DNA from: DASUBV01 sp963822485
Lineage (GTDB): Bacteria > Actinomycetota > Actinomycetes > Streptosporangiales > Streptosporangiaceae
DNA length: 64,000 nucleotides
NCBI GenBank assembly: GCA_963822485.1
Contig: CAWGHW010000037.1
Coordinates: 558,001-622,000, forward strand
Direction: 5' to 3'
Shown here piece by piece: positions 38,590-47,322 of the stretch. A model generated the notes under the pieces. It saw nothing but the letters and a program-made list of their open reading frames with translations, did not search any database and was not told the DNA's origin. How positions within the stretch are numbered: position 1 is the first letter of the stretch; each line of letters opens with the position of its first letter. A program made the position numbers and the translations under genes.

Positions 38590-39483
38590 ATGGTCCAGGC
38601 CACGGATGAGCTGACGACACGGTTCCGGTCGCCCGACCTGGCGGCGGCCTTCCGCGCCCGGTACGACGAGGCGCTGGCCCGGTGGCCGCAGGACACCGGC
38701 GCCGTGGACGTGCCGGGCCCGTTCGGGACCACCCACGTGCAGGTGTGCGGGCCGCCGGACGCGCCGCCGCTGGTGCTGCTGCACGGCGGGGGCTGCACCT
38801 CGGCGTCGTGGTTCGCCAACGCCGGGGCCCTCAGCCGAGCGCACCGCGTGCACGCCGTCGACCAGCTCGGTGACGCGGGCCTGAGCGTCCCCTCCGGGCG
38901 CCCGATCCGGCGGCCGGCGGACTTCATGGCCTGGCTGGACGGGCTACTGGACGGGCTGGGCCTGGAGTCGGCCGCGTTCTGCGGGCACTCCTACGGAGCC
39001 TGGCTGGCGCTCAGCTACGCACTGTACGCGCCGGGCCGGGTGCGGCGGCTGGCGCTGCTGGACCCGACCGCCTGCTTCGGCGGCCTGGCCCCGGGCTACC
39101 GGCTGCGCGCGGTGCCGCTGCTGGCCCGGCCGACGCAGGCCCGGGCCCGCGCCGTCCTGACCTGGGAGACGGCGCGGGCCGAGCCACCCGCCGATGAACT
39201 GCTGATGAGCCTGGCCTGCCTGGGCGGCGGCGAGTTCCGCGGGTCCAGGCTGGTGCTGCCCAAGCGCCCGGCGGCCGCGGCGCTGCGGGCGACGAAGGTG
39301 CCGATGCTGGTGGTGCTGGCCGAGCGCAGCCGGGCCCACGACATCCGCCGGATCGGCGCGGCGGCGCGGCGGCTGGTGCCGGGGGTGGAGACGGCGGTCC
39401 TGCCCGGCGCCGCGCACCACACGCTGCCCGCGACGGCGGCCGGGCCGCTCAACGAGCTGCTGACGGGCTTCCTGGCCGCTTGA
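38590..39483 (+). CDS. Alpha/beta hydrolase
   Basis: 297 residues. LLHGGG oxyanion motif, nucleophile elbow GHSYGAW, Asp in LVVLAERSRAHDI region and His in LPGAAHHTLP. ATG 38590 follows GAGGAGG by 8 nt. Divergent from the MarR gene and probably repressed by it. Substrate unknown; such pairs often handle ester- or lactone-type signals or toxins. Confidence 0.87.
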   Translation: MVQATDELTTRFRSPDLAAAFRARYDEALARWPQDTGAVDVPGPFGTTHVQVCGPPDAPPLVLLHGGGCTSASWFANAGALSRAHRVHAVDQLGDAGLSVPSGRPIRRPADFMAWLDGLLDGLGLESAAFCGHSYGAWLALSYALYAPGRVRRLALLDPTACFGGLAPGYRLRAVPLLARPTQARARAVLTWETARAEPPADELLMSLACLGGGEFRGSRLVLPKRPAAAALRATKVPMLVVLAERSRAHDIRRIGAAARRLVPGVETAVLPGAAHHTLPATAAGPLNELLTGFLAA

Positions 39484-39506
39484 CACGGAGCCGTGCGCTG
39501 CGCGAT

Positions 39507-39544
39507 TCTATAACTGACTCGTTCTAGAAGTAACTGGTTATAGA
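39507..39544. promoter_or_regulatory. Candidate ArsR operator (nested palindromes)
   Basis: TCTATAAC and GTTATAGA form 8-bp arms, and TTCTAGAA (39522-39529) has the same centre of symmetry. The site ends 13 bp before the ArsR start. Confidence 0.55.
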
Positions 39545-39557
39545 TAGCAGGCGACAG

Positions 39558-39908
39558 ATGGCGACCGACCGGCTCAGCCTCGTCTTCGGGGCCCTCGCCG
39601 ATCCCACCCGGCGGGCCATCCTGACCCGGCTGGCGCAGAGCGAGGCGACCGTCGCCGAGCTGGCCGAGCCGTTCGCCATGTCACAGCCGGCCATCTCCCG
39701 CCACCTGAAGGTACTGGAGACCGCGGGCCTGATCTCCCGCACCCGGCGCGCGACGGCCCGGCTCAGTCATCTGGAGGCCGAGCCGCTGCGCGAGGTCACC
39801 ACCTGGCTGGCCCGTTATCAGCGGTTCTGGGACGAGAGCCACGAGCGGCTTGACGACCTGCTCGCGGCGCTGCAAGCCGACAGCGATGAAGGAGGCGACC
39901 ATGCCTGA
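39558..39908 (+). CDS. ArsR-family transcriptional regulator
   Basis: 116 residues: FGALADPTRRAILTRLAQSE, then the recognition helix SQPAISRHLKVLETAGLI. No Cys metal site is visible, so it is probably one of the SRPBCC-linked ArsR regulators rather than a metal sensor. Its stop overlaps the start of the AHSA1 gene by 8 bp. Confidence 0.9.
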   Translation: MATDRLSLVFGALADPTRRAILTRLAQSEATVAELAEPFAMSQPAISRHLKVLETAGLISRTRRATARLSHLEAEPLREVTTWLARYQRFWDESHERLDDLLAALQADSDEGGDHA

Positions 39909-40383
39909 GACCACGATCACCGCCGAGCCCGGCAGCTCGCTGATCACCATGACCAGGGAGTTCGACGCGCCGCGCGAGCTAGTGTTCCGGGCCCACGTCG
40001 ACCCGGACCTGCTCGTGCAGTGGCTGGGCCCGCGCGAGCTGACCATGACCGTCGACCGCTACGAGGCCCGCGACGGGGGCACGTACCGCTACGTCCACCA
40101 TGACCCCCAGGGCGGCGAGTACGGCTTCCGCGGGGTCTTCCACGGCGACCCGACGCCGGACGGCCTGGTGCAGACCTTCGAGTTCGAGGGCGCGCCGGGG
40201 CACGTGAGCCTGAACATCTACACCTTCACCCAGCGCGGCGACCGGACCGAGCTGCGCACCGTGGCCAGCTTCGCCTCGGTGGCCGACCGCGACGCCATCC
40301 TCGACGCCGACATGTCGCGCGGCGTTCAGGACGGCCACGACCGGCTCGAGGAGCTGCTGGCCAAGGCCCAGGCCGAGCGCTGA
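39901..40383 (+). CDS. AHSA1/SRPBCC-domain protein
   Basis: 160 residues of the START-like ligand-binding fold (MTREFDAPRELVFRAHVDPDLLVQWLGP, GTYRYVHHDPQG). AAGGAGG precedes the ATG, and it is coupled to the ArsR gene. ArsR-SRPBCC pairs are common; the ligand or activity is unknown. Confidence 0.88.
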   Translation: MPETTITAEPGSSLITMTREFDAPRELVFRAHVDPDLLVQWLGPRELTMTVDRYEARDGGTYRYVHHDPQGGEYGFRGVFHGDPTPDGLVQTFEFEGAPGHVSLNIYTFTQRGDRTELRTVASFASVADRDAILDADMSRGVQDGHDRLEELLAKAQAER

Positions 40384-40394
40384 GCGGACGTTGA

Positions 40395-40442
40395 GCCGGA
40401 GCCGTCTGAGGCCGGAGCCGTTTGAGGCCGGAGCCGTTTGAG
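40395..40442. repeat. 16-bp tandem repeat, three copies
   Basis: Three copies of GCCGGAGCCGTTTGAG (first copy one mismatch) lie between two convergent SRPBCC genes and end 4 bp from the stop of the second. Confidence 0.8.
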
Positions 40443-40445
40443 GCC

Positions 40446-40934
40446 TCAGCCGGCTCCGGCGGCGGCGCGCCGGGCCACCACCTCGGCATAGCGGTCCAGC
40501 GTGCCGCCCGAGCCGGGCCCGCCGATCGCGGCCCTGATGACCGGGGCCATCTCGCCGTGCCGCTCCAGGTGGGTGTAGGTCAGCACCACCTCGGTCGCGT
40601 CCGGCCCGGCCGGGTTGAAGTCGACCACGATCACGCTGGCCTGCTCGTCGTCCGGCGCCGGCCGCCAGCCCGGCCCGATCCGCCAGGTCAGCGCGATGCG
40701 GCCGGGCGGCGTCCACTCCACGATCGTGCCCCTGGTCACCTCGGTGCCGTCGGCGCCGCGCTCGTAGAACCGGCCCCCCGCCCGCGGCTCCATGACGATG
40801 GCCTCCGGGCCCCGCAGGAACGTGTGCTCCGGCGGCAGCCATTCGGCCGGGTGCTCGGCGTAGATCCGGAATGCCGCGGCCGGGGGCACCGGGACGGTCA
40901 CCGAGACGCGCGGGTCGGCCTGTTGATCGCTCAT
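40446..40934 (-). CDS. SRPBCC-domain protein
   Basis: 162 residues of START-like fold: VTVPVPPAAAFRIYAEHPAEWLP, GGRFYERGADG, VVLTYTHLERHGE. A second member of the AHSA1-type group, facing the first. Divergent from the LysR gene. Confidence 0.83.
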   Translation of the reverse strand: MSDQQADPRVSVTVPVPPAAAFRIYAEHPAEWLPPEHTFLRGPEAIVMEPRAGGRFYERGADGTEVTRGTIVEWTPPGRIALTWRIGPGWRPAPDDEQASVIVVDFNPAGPDATEVVLTYTHLERHGEMAPVIRAAIGGPGSGGTLDRYAEVVARRAAAGAG

Positions 40935-41004
40935 GGTCCGATCCGACCACCCCGTCCGGCCCGCGGGCCAGGACCGCCTCGGTCACGATCGATACCCTGC
41001 CGGT

Positions 41005-41895
41005 ATGGATGACCTCGAGACCCGCGAGCTGCGTTACTTCGTGGCCCTGGCCGACGAACTGCACTTCGGCCGGGCCGCCGAGCGGCTGGGCATCGCTCAG
41101 CCGCCGCTGTCGCGGGCCATCCGCCAGCTAGAGCGGCGGCTGGGCGTCACGCTGGTCGAGCGGACCAGCCGCAGCGTCCGGCTGACCGCCGCCGGGCAGG
41201 TCCTGCTGCGGGACGGCCGCGCCGCGCTGGACGCCGTGGCCGCCGCCGCCCGCCGCACTCAGCGCGCCGGGCGGACCGACCCCCGCCTGATCCTGGTCAT
41301 GAAACCCGGCGGGGACGGCGGCCTGCTCCCGGACATCCTGGCCCAGTACGAGGCGGAGCCGGCCACGTTGCCGGTCGAGATCGTGTTCAGCGCCACCGAG
41401 CGCCCCGCGATGCTGCGCGACGGCCGGGCCGACGTCGGCCTGCTGCTGCGGCCGCCGGACGACCTGGCCGGCCTCGACTCCGAGGAGCTGCGCACCGAGC
41501 CGCAGGTGGTGCTGCTGGCCGAGCGGCATCCGCTCGCCGTCCGGGCCAGCGTCTCGCTGGCCGACCTGGCGGGCGAGACGCTGCCGCGCTGGCCCGGCAT
41601 GCCGGACGGCCCCGCCGCCGGCCCGCTGGTGCGCGACCAGGGCCAGCTCATGCAGCTCATCGCCCTCGGCCGGATGGTGGCCGTCGTGCCCGAGTCGGTT
41701 CGTGACCGGCTGCATCCCGGCCTGACCTGCCGCCCGGTGCCCGACGCCCCGGCCACCACCATTGCGGTCGCCTGGCCGTCCGGCAGTACCTCCCGCCCGG
41801 TCGCGACGTTCGTCCGCGCGGCCACCACCGTCGCCGCCCGTGCCGCCGCACCGCCGGACCGCCGTACCCCGGCGGTAGCAAGGAGCGGCGAGTGA
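41005..41895 (+). CDS. LysR-family transcriptional regulator
   Basis: 296 residues. The N-terminal helix-turn-helix (LRYFVALADELHFGRAAERL, SRAIRQLERRLG) is followed by a LysR substrate-binding domain. The start MDDLETRE places the HTH at the usual position. The stop overlaps the next start (GTGA), so it is translationally coupled to the FAD monooxygenase, an unusual same-strand layout for LysR. Confidence 0.9.
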   Translation: MDDLETRELRYFVALADELHFGRAAERLGIAQPPLSRAIRQLERRLGVTLVERTSRSVRLTAAGQVLLRDGRAALDAVAAAARRTQRAGRTDPRLILVMKPGGDGGLLPDILAQYEAEPATLPVEIVFSATERPAMLRDGRADVGLLLRPPDDLAGLDSEELRTEPQVVLLAERHPLAVRASVSLADLAGETLPRWPGMPDGPAAGPLVRDQGQLMQLIALGRMVAVVPESVRDRLHPGLTCRPVPDAPATTIAVAWPSGSTSRPVATFVRAATTVAARAAAPPDRRTPAVARSGE

Positions 41896-43433
41896 CGGAC
41901 GCCGACGTGGTCGTGGTGGGCGCCGGCCCAGCCGGACTGATGCTGGCCGCCGAGCTGCGCCTGGCCGGGGTGCGTCCGCTGGTGCTGGAGCGGCAGCCGC
42001 GGCTGCGCGAGATCCCGAAGGCCAGCGGGTTCAACGGGCAGATCGTGGAACTGCTGCGCTACCGGGGCCTGCTGGACCGGGTCGAAGCAGCCAGCGGCCG
42101 TTCCGTCCGCCCGGCTCCCGGGGCCCCGTTCGGTGGTATGCACCTGGACTTCTCGCCCCTGACGGATCCCCCGATCTGGGTGGCGCATCTCTCGCAACCG
42201 CGACTTGAGCGCCTGCTCGACGAACACGCCCGCCAGCTCGGCGCCCGCATACGCCGCGGACACGCGGTGACCGCGGTCAGCCAGGACGACGCCACGGTAA
42301 CCGCGGACGTCCGCGGCCCCGACGGCCCCTACCAGCTGACCGCCCGGTACCTGGCGGGCTGCGACGGCGCGCACAGCCGGGTCCGCGACACGGCCGGGAT
42401 CCCGTTCCCCGGCACCACCTATCCCGAGGTCAACCGGCTCGGCCAGGTCACCTTGCCCGATTCGGTGACCCGGCTGGACAACGGCGACCTCGACGTCCCC
42501 GGGCTGGGCCGGGTCCGCGCCGGTTTCACCCGGACAGACCGCGGCGTGTTCGGACTCGGATCGCTGTCGTCCGGGGACCTGCTCGTTCAGACCACCGAAG
42601 ACCAGCCCGCCGGAGTCGACGATGACGCGCCGATGACCCTGACCGATTTCCAGGACAGCATCCGCCGCGTGCTCGGCGCCGATCTTCCCCTGGGGGACGT
42701 GACCCGGCTGTCGCGCTACGGGTTCCAGGCCCGGCAGGCCGAGCGATACCGCGACGGGCGGATCCTGCTGGCCGGCGACGCGGCCCATCAGTTTCCCGCC
42801 ACGGGCATCGGCATCAATTTCGGCATGCTCGACGCCGTCAACCTGGCCTGGAAGCTGGGCGCCGTCCTTAGCGGCTGGGCGCCGCCCGGCCTGCTGGACA
42901 CCTATCACCGCGAGCGTCATCTCGCCGGCGCACGCGCACTGCTGCAGACCCAGGCCCAGGTGGCGCTGCGGCGCGGAGACGACCCAGCGGCGGTAGCGCT
43001 CCGGGAACTCTTCCTCGAGCTTTTCGCTGACGAGCAGCCGTTGCGCCGCCTGGGAGCGCTTATCGCCGGCACCGACATCCGCTACCCGATGCCCGGCGCC
43101 AGCCAGCATGCCCTGGCCGGCACCTTCGCCCCCGACCTCACTTTGCGCACGGACCAGGGCACCACCAGCGTCGCCAAGCTCATGCGCGCCGCGCGGCCCG
43201 TCCTCCTCGACCTCGCCGACCGTCCGGAGCTCCGCGAGGCCGCCCGAGGCTGGCAGCAACGCGTCGATGTCTACACCGCCGAAACCGACCACCGGCCAGC
43301 CGATGCCCTGCTGATCCGCCCGGACGCCTACATCGCCTGGGCCGTGACCACCGGCGAGCCGACCGACACCGCCGCGCCTGCGCTGCGAGAAGCGCTGTCC
43401 TGCTGGTTCGGCGAACCCCTGAACCAGTCTTGA
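41892..43433 (+). CDS. FAD-dependent aromatic monooxygenase (PheA/TfdB type)
   Basis: 513 residues: dinucleotide fold VVGAGPAGLMLAAELRL, the DG motif CDGAHSRVRDTAGI, and the GD motif ILLAGDAAHQFPATGIGINFG. A C-terminal thioredoxin-like part follows. Resembles the group that includes phenol hydroxylases, polyketide hydroxylases and rifampicin monooxygenase. AGGAG precedes the GTG. Co-transcribed with the LysR gene, which may sense its substrate. Confidence 0.9.
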   Translation: MTDADVVVVGAGPAGLMLAAELRLAGVRPLVLERQPRLREIPKASGFNGQIVELLRYRGLLDRVEAASGRSVRPAPGAPFGGMHLDFSPLTDPPIWVAHLSQPRLERLLDEHARQLGARIRRGHAVTAVSQDDATVTADVRGPDGPYQLTARYLAGCDGAHSRVRDTAGIPFPGTTYPEVNRLGQVTLPDSVTRLDNGDLDVPGLGRVRAGFTRTDRGVFGLGSLSSGDLLVQTTEDQPAGVDDDAPMTLTDFQDSIRRVLGADLPLGDVTRLSRYGFQARQAERYRDGRILLAGDAAHQFPATGIGINFGMLDAVNLAWKLGAVLSGWAPPGLLDTYHRERHLAGARALLQTQAQVALRRGDDPAAVALRELFLELFADEQPLRRLGALIAGTDIRYPMPGASQHALAGTFAPDLTLRTDQGTTSVAKLMRAARPVLLDLADRPELREAARGWQQRVDVYTAETDHRPADALLIRPDAYIAWAVTTGEPTDTAAPALREALSCWFGEPLNQS

Positions 43434-43537
43434 TCGGCAGGCCAGACCCTAGGTACTCCGGGCGAGGGCCGCGGCCAGCAGCTCGGACATGCTCGCCGGC
43501 AGCTTCTGGCGGGCCCGCCAACGGCTGAGACCGTGGA

Positions 43538-45564
43538 TCAGGCTGCCGTGGCAGGCGGCCCGTGGCCAGGCCGGTCAGCCCACAAGGTGTCCTGGCCTGG
43601 CGGCGGTCCGTGGCTGTGGAGGGTCCTGATGCCGTCGGGGCTTTTGGCGGTGGTGGTGCCGTCGGCGTGCAGGGTCAGGCTCCAGCCCCACCGGTGGATG
43701 ACCACCAGATGGTGGAAGTGGCAGAGCAGCGTCAGGTTGTCCAGGCGCGTCGGGCCGCCCTTGGACCGGGGGATCAGGTGATGCACGTGGCAGCGGACGG
43801 GCGGGGCGGCGCAGCCGGGGAAACGACAGTGCCGGTCGCGCTTGGTCACGGCGCGGCGCAGGTGCGGGGGGACTTGCTCGGTGGGCTCGCCGAGGTCCAG
43901 CGGGAGGCTGGGTGAGGGGAAGAACCCGCCGGTGAGCTGGGTCCGCAGGTAAGCGGCGAGGCCGGCGGGGCCGGACAGGAGGCTGACGGCGTAGCGGAGC
44001 AGGGTGTCCTGGAGGCGGGCCAGCCCGCCGGGGGTCAGTGAGTCGCGGCTGGCGGCGGGCTGGCCGGGCTGGCTGGTGCTGGGCAGGGCGCCGGGGATGG
44101 GGGCGCGGCGGGGCGCGGGGTGCTCGTCGCAGTGGCAGCGGGGCCCGGGCACGGGTGCCGGGTCGCGCCGGTGACGAGGTTGGCGAGGTCGCCGGCGAGG
44201 AAGGCGGTGACGGCGCGGGCCAGGGCGTTGCGGTCGAGGTGGCCGCAGACCATCGGCGCTATCTTCGCGTCGCAGGAGTAGGCTTCCGCGGCCTTGCCGG
44301 TCAGCCAGCCCGGCTCCCCGGTCCCGGCGGCGAACCGGCGGGCGGCGCGGGGGTCGGGCCAGGAGAACAGGTCCTGCGGGTCGGGCCAGAACGGGCTGCC
44401 CTCGCCCGGCCGGGCGCTGCCCGGCCCGGGACCGCCGCCCCCGCACGGCTCACCGCCGGGCGGGTTGCCGCCGGCTGCCGCCAGGCTCACCTTCAGCCTG
44501 GTCAGCGACGCCGCGCTCACTAGCGGACGGGTCACCGCCGCCGGGTTCTCCGCCGGGCGGGTCACCACTGCCAGGCTCACCGCCGGGCTGCTCAGCGACA
44601 CCGGGCTCACTGGCGGGCGGGTCACCGCCAGGCGGGTCACCGGCGGGCGGGTCAGCGGCGGGCGGGTCAGCGGCGGGGGCGGGCGGGGTGCCGAGGTGGG
44701 CTTCCAGCCAGGCACGGGCGGCCTGCGCGGCGCCCGGCATGCTCAGCAGCTCATCCAGGCCCAGATGCAGCTGAACCTGGGCCGGCTGCCCGGCCCGCTC
44801 GGGCAGGCACCCCGAGGCCAGCAGCAGCCGCATCGCCTCCTCCAGGGCGTCGTGGCCGCGCTGCCCGGCGGACCTGCGGTCCTCGGGGCCGCTTTCTTCC
44901 CCAGCGTGTCCAGCACCTCGGTCAGCGCGGCCAGGCACTCCGGAGTCAGGTCCCCGTCAGCACGGCCATGCCCCTGGAACAGGCGCGTCAGCCGGAAAAA
45001 CCGGTCCCCGAACCGGGCCTGCTCCCGATCCGAGTCGCTGTCGGGCGGCGCGCACCGGGAGAACATGTCCTCCGCCATCCCCGACAAGTCATCCAGGCCC
45101 GCCCCGCCCGCCGCCGCGTCCACCAGGATCTGCGCCCCCGCATCCCGCAACATCACCGGCAGCATGCCCGCCCACTCACAGATCTTCCGCGCATAAGACG
45201 CCGACACAGTCCCGGCCGCCAAGGCGTCCCCGACCACCGGATGAGCCTGCAGCCGGTGCATCCACCCGACCGCCCCCGACGCCGCCTTACCCGTCACCCT
45301 CGTCTGCCACGTCAGCCACGGATGCGGACCGCCGTGACCATCATCACGAAAACCCCACTGGCCATCGAACACCGACAGGACCCGGGCCCGCGCCGCGGTG
45401 TGCTGAGACTCGGCCCGCTCCAGCTCCCGAAGCAGCCGCGCCTGGGTCACCGTCGGCAGCGAGGCCACATCCTGCTGGGCGAGGTAGCCGAGCCCGGCGC
45501 GCACCAGGTCCATGGCCTCATCGACCGACGAGAACGAGGCCGCCGGCTGCGCTGGAGCTGACAT
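43538..45564 (-). pseudogene. DUF222/HNH endonuclease-domain protein, frame broken
   Basis: The N-terminus from 45564 is a DUF222 (13E12-type) domain (DEAMDLVRAGLGYLAQQDVASL, PTVTQARLLRELERAE). The C-terminus is an HNH nuclease (RHCRFPGCAAPPVRCHVHHL, SKGGPTRLDNLTLLCHFHH). Between them is a Pro/Gly/Asp/Glu-rich repeat linker. The frame changes near 44890, 44480 and 44120, so as written no single protein is made; errors in the G/C-rich linker could be responsible. Such genes are multicopy in actinomycetes and some behave as mobile repeats. Confidence 0.75.
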
Positions 45565-45598
45565 CCGGCGACCCCCTTCCCTGGCCTCAAGCGCTCTT

Positions 45599-45614
45599 TC
45601 GATTACATGTTCTA
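45599..45614. promoter_or_regulatory. Degenerate SOS-like box upstream of the DUF222/HNH gene
   Basis: TCGATTACATGTTCTA matches the SOS-box consensus at 9 of 12 defined positions and lies 35 bp before the DUF222 start. Mycobacterial 13E12 relatives are known to carry LexA boxes, so this may be a decayed one. Confidence 0.3.
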
Positions 45615-45804
45615 TGATATCGGCTGCCGGCGACATTCCGAGGGTCAACCGCGGCCCGTTGGGGATGATTTTTGATGATTTTCCGGTGGGAACGGCAGGC
45701 GGAATGGCGGTCGGCCTGGCCGGCTGACCGCTGCTCGCGCCTCGGCCTGGCCGCGCCGACCAGTTAAGCTTTTAGCTGGTCGTAATCGCGGAAAGGCGGT
45801 TTCG

Positions 45805-46278
45805 ATGGCCGGACGACAGCACGAGACGCCGGCGGGCGGTGGCCACGGCCGCCTGCGCGCTTCCGATGCCGACCGCGAGCAGGTCATCGACGTGATTAAG
45901 GCCGCTTTTGTCGACGGCCGGGTGACCAAGGATGAGCTCGACGCCAGGGTCAGCCACACCTTGATGTCTCGCACCTATGCCGAGCTGGCGCTGGTGACCG
46001 CCGACCTCCCGGCCCGGCTGGTCAGGATCACGCCGCCCCGGTCCGTCCCGGCCGGGGACCTGGCCCCGGCGGGCGGGAACGTCACGCCGGGCGACCGCAT
46101 CGTCGTGGGAACCGCCACGCTCGCGGTCCTGGCCCTGCTGGGCGCGCTGTTCTCCGGTAACCCGGCGGCCGGGATGCTGATGCTGGTCGCGGTCGGCAGC
46201 GCCGTCGGGACGCTGTACCTGATCGCCTCGCTGTCCCTGGGCCCGGCGACCCGCGCCACCGGCCCGGGGGCCCGCTGA
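45805..46278 (+). CDS. DUF1707 membrane protein
   Basis: 157 residues. The DUF1707 domain (LRASDADREQVIDVIKAAF, DELDARVSHTLMSRTYAEL) precedes two transmembrane helices (TATLAVLALLGALFSG and AAGMLMLVAVGSAVGTLYLI). Function unknown; common in actinomycetes, thought to be an SHOCT-like small domain. Confidence 0.85.
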   Translation: MAGRQHETPAGGGHGRLRASDADREQVIDVIKAAFVDGRVTKDELDARVSHTLMSRTYAELALVTADLPARLVRITPPRSVPAGDLAPAGGNVTPGDRIVVGTATLAVLALLGALFSGNPAAGMLMLVAVGSAVGTLYLIASLSLGPATRATGPGAR

Positions 46279-46300
46279 CCGCGCTATCGACGAAGCGGCT

Positions 46301-46759
46301 TCACGACGCGGCGAGCTCGGCTGAGAGCCTGGCCGTGATCGTGACCAGCACCCTGGCGGCGGTGGCCAGGTCCTGCGACGGAACCGACCCGTAGGCTCCC
46401 GCGATGAGCCCGCCGATCCGTTCCCGGAGCGCTGACACCAGCTCCCGGCCCGCCGGGGTCACCGCGAGCTGATCAGTCACCGCGAGCTGATCAGCGGCGC
46501 CGGGGCGCTGTTCCAGCAGGGACGCGCCGATGAGGGCGGTCACCGCGCGGTCGACGGCCCGCGGATCGAACTTGGCCGCCGCCGTCACCCGCCCGATGAG
46601 GTCACCGCGCGAGATGCTCCCGCCGGCGCCGTCGGCGAACTGCACGGTGATCCACTGCTGCTCGTCCAGGCTGGTGCCCGTGAGGACCTTTCTCAGGACG
46701 GCTCCGTGAGCCTTCTCGGCCTGGCCGACGATGGATGGGCTGAGCACGGCCGTGTCCAT
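46301..46759 (-). CDS. MarR-like winged-helix protein
   Basis: 152 residues with a winged-helix core (ITVQFADGAGGSISRGDLI, KFDPRAVDRAVTALIGASLL). An 18-bp tandem duplication inside the wing (46459-46494) yields QLAVTDQLAVTPAG. Follows the next MarR gene on the minus strand after a 24-bp gap, suggesting one transcript. Confidence 0.7.
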   Translation of the reverse strand: MDTAVLSPSIVGQAEKAHGAVLRKVLTGTSLDEQQWITVQFADGAGGSISRGDLIGRVTAAAKFDPRAVDRAVTALIGASLLEQRPGAADQLAVTDQLAVTPAGRELVSALRERIGGLIAGAYGSVPSQDLATAARVLVTITARLSAELAAS

Positions 46760-46783
46760 GATGTCTCCCTGGTTTCTCGTTGC

Positions 46784-47230
46784 CTATTCCGGAGGCTGAA
46801 CGGCCAGCAGCTCTTCGAGCTGGCGCTCCAGCGCGGCCAGTGGCCGGCCGTCCGATCCCCCGAGGGGCCCCGTCAGCCGGTGCATGAGCGGGTGCACGAC
46901 GGCGATCGCCTCGTCGATCACGCTCACCCCGTGCTGCGTCAGGGCCAGCCGGGCGATCCGGGTGTCGTGAGCATCCGCCCGCCGCTCGATCAGGCCGTCC
47001 CGCTCGAGGCCGCCCGCGAGCTTCGAGACGTAGACCGGATCGAGGCCGGCGAAGTCGGCCAGCTCGCGCTGGCTGGGCTCGGCGCCGCGCGCGGTTACCT
47101 CCCGGAGGGAGGCCAGCACGACGTACTTGGCGTGGGTCAGGCCGAAGGGCGCGACCGCCGAGTCAACGGCGGTCCGCCACTTCATCGAGAGGCGCCACAC
47201 CAGATGCCCGACCGTCGGTCCCGTTGCCAT
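46784..47230 (-). CDS. MarR-family transcriptional regulator
   Basis: 148 residues: LTHAKYVVLASLREV, RELADFAGLDPVYVSKLAGGLERD, ADAHDTRIARLALTQHG. Its ATG lies inside a 27-bp perfect palindrome (47224-47250), so it most likely represses itself. It is the regulator closest to the biosynthetic cluster that begins at 47323 and may control it, which is inference from position only. Confidence 0.88.
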   Translation of the reverse strand: MATGPTVGHLVWRLSMKWRTAVDSAVAPFGLTHAKYVVLASLREVTARGAEPSQRELADFAGLDPVYVSKLAGGLERDGLIERRADAHDTRIARLALTQHGVSVIDEAIAVVHPLMHRLTGPLGGSDGRPLAALERQLEELLAVQPPE

Positions 47231-47250
47231 GTAGATAATCTACATGGCAA
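47224..47250. promoter_or_regulatory. 27-bp perfect palindrome at the marR start codon
   Basis: Arms TTGCCATGTAGAT and ATCTACATGGCAA are separated by one A. The marR start codon is in the left arm (complement CAT at 47228-47230). Bound repressor would block both transcription and translation initiation. Confidence 0.75.
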
Positions 47251-47322
47251 TAGTCGTCATGGCAACATTAATCGCGGTCATGATCGCGGCGGCGTGAAAG
47301 GGAATCATTAACAGGGGTTGTG

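Noticed and set aside
43538..45564. Insertion sequence or prophage nuclease
   Set aside because: No terminal inverted repeats, transposase or phage structural genes flank the DUF222/HNH gene. It belongs to a family that is multicopy in actinomycetes.
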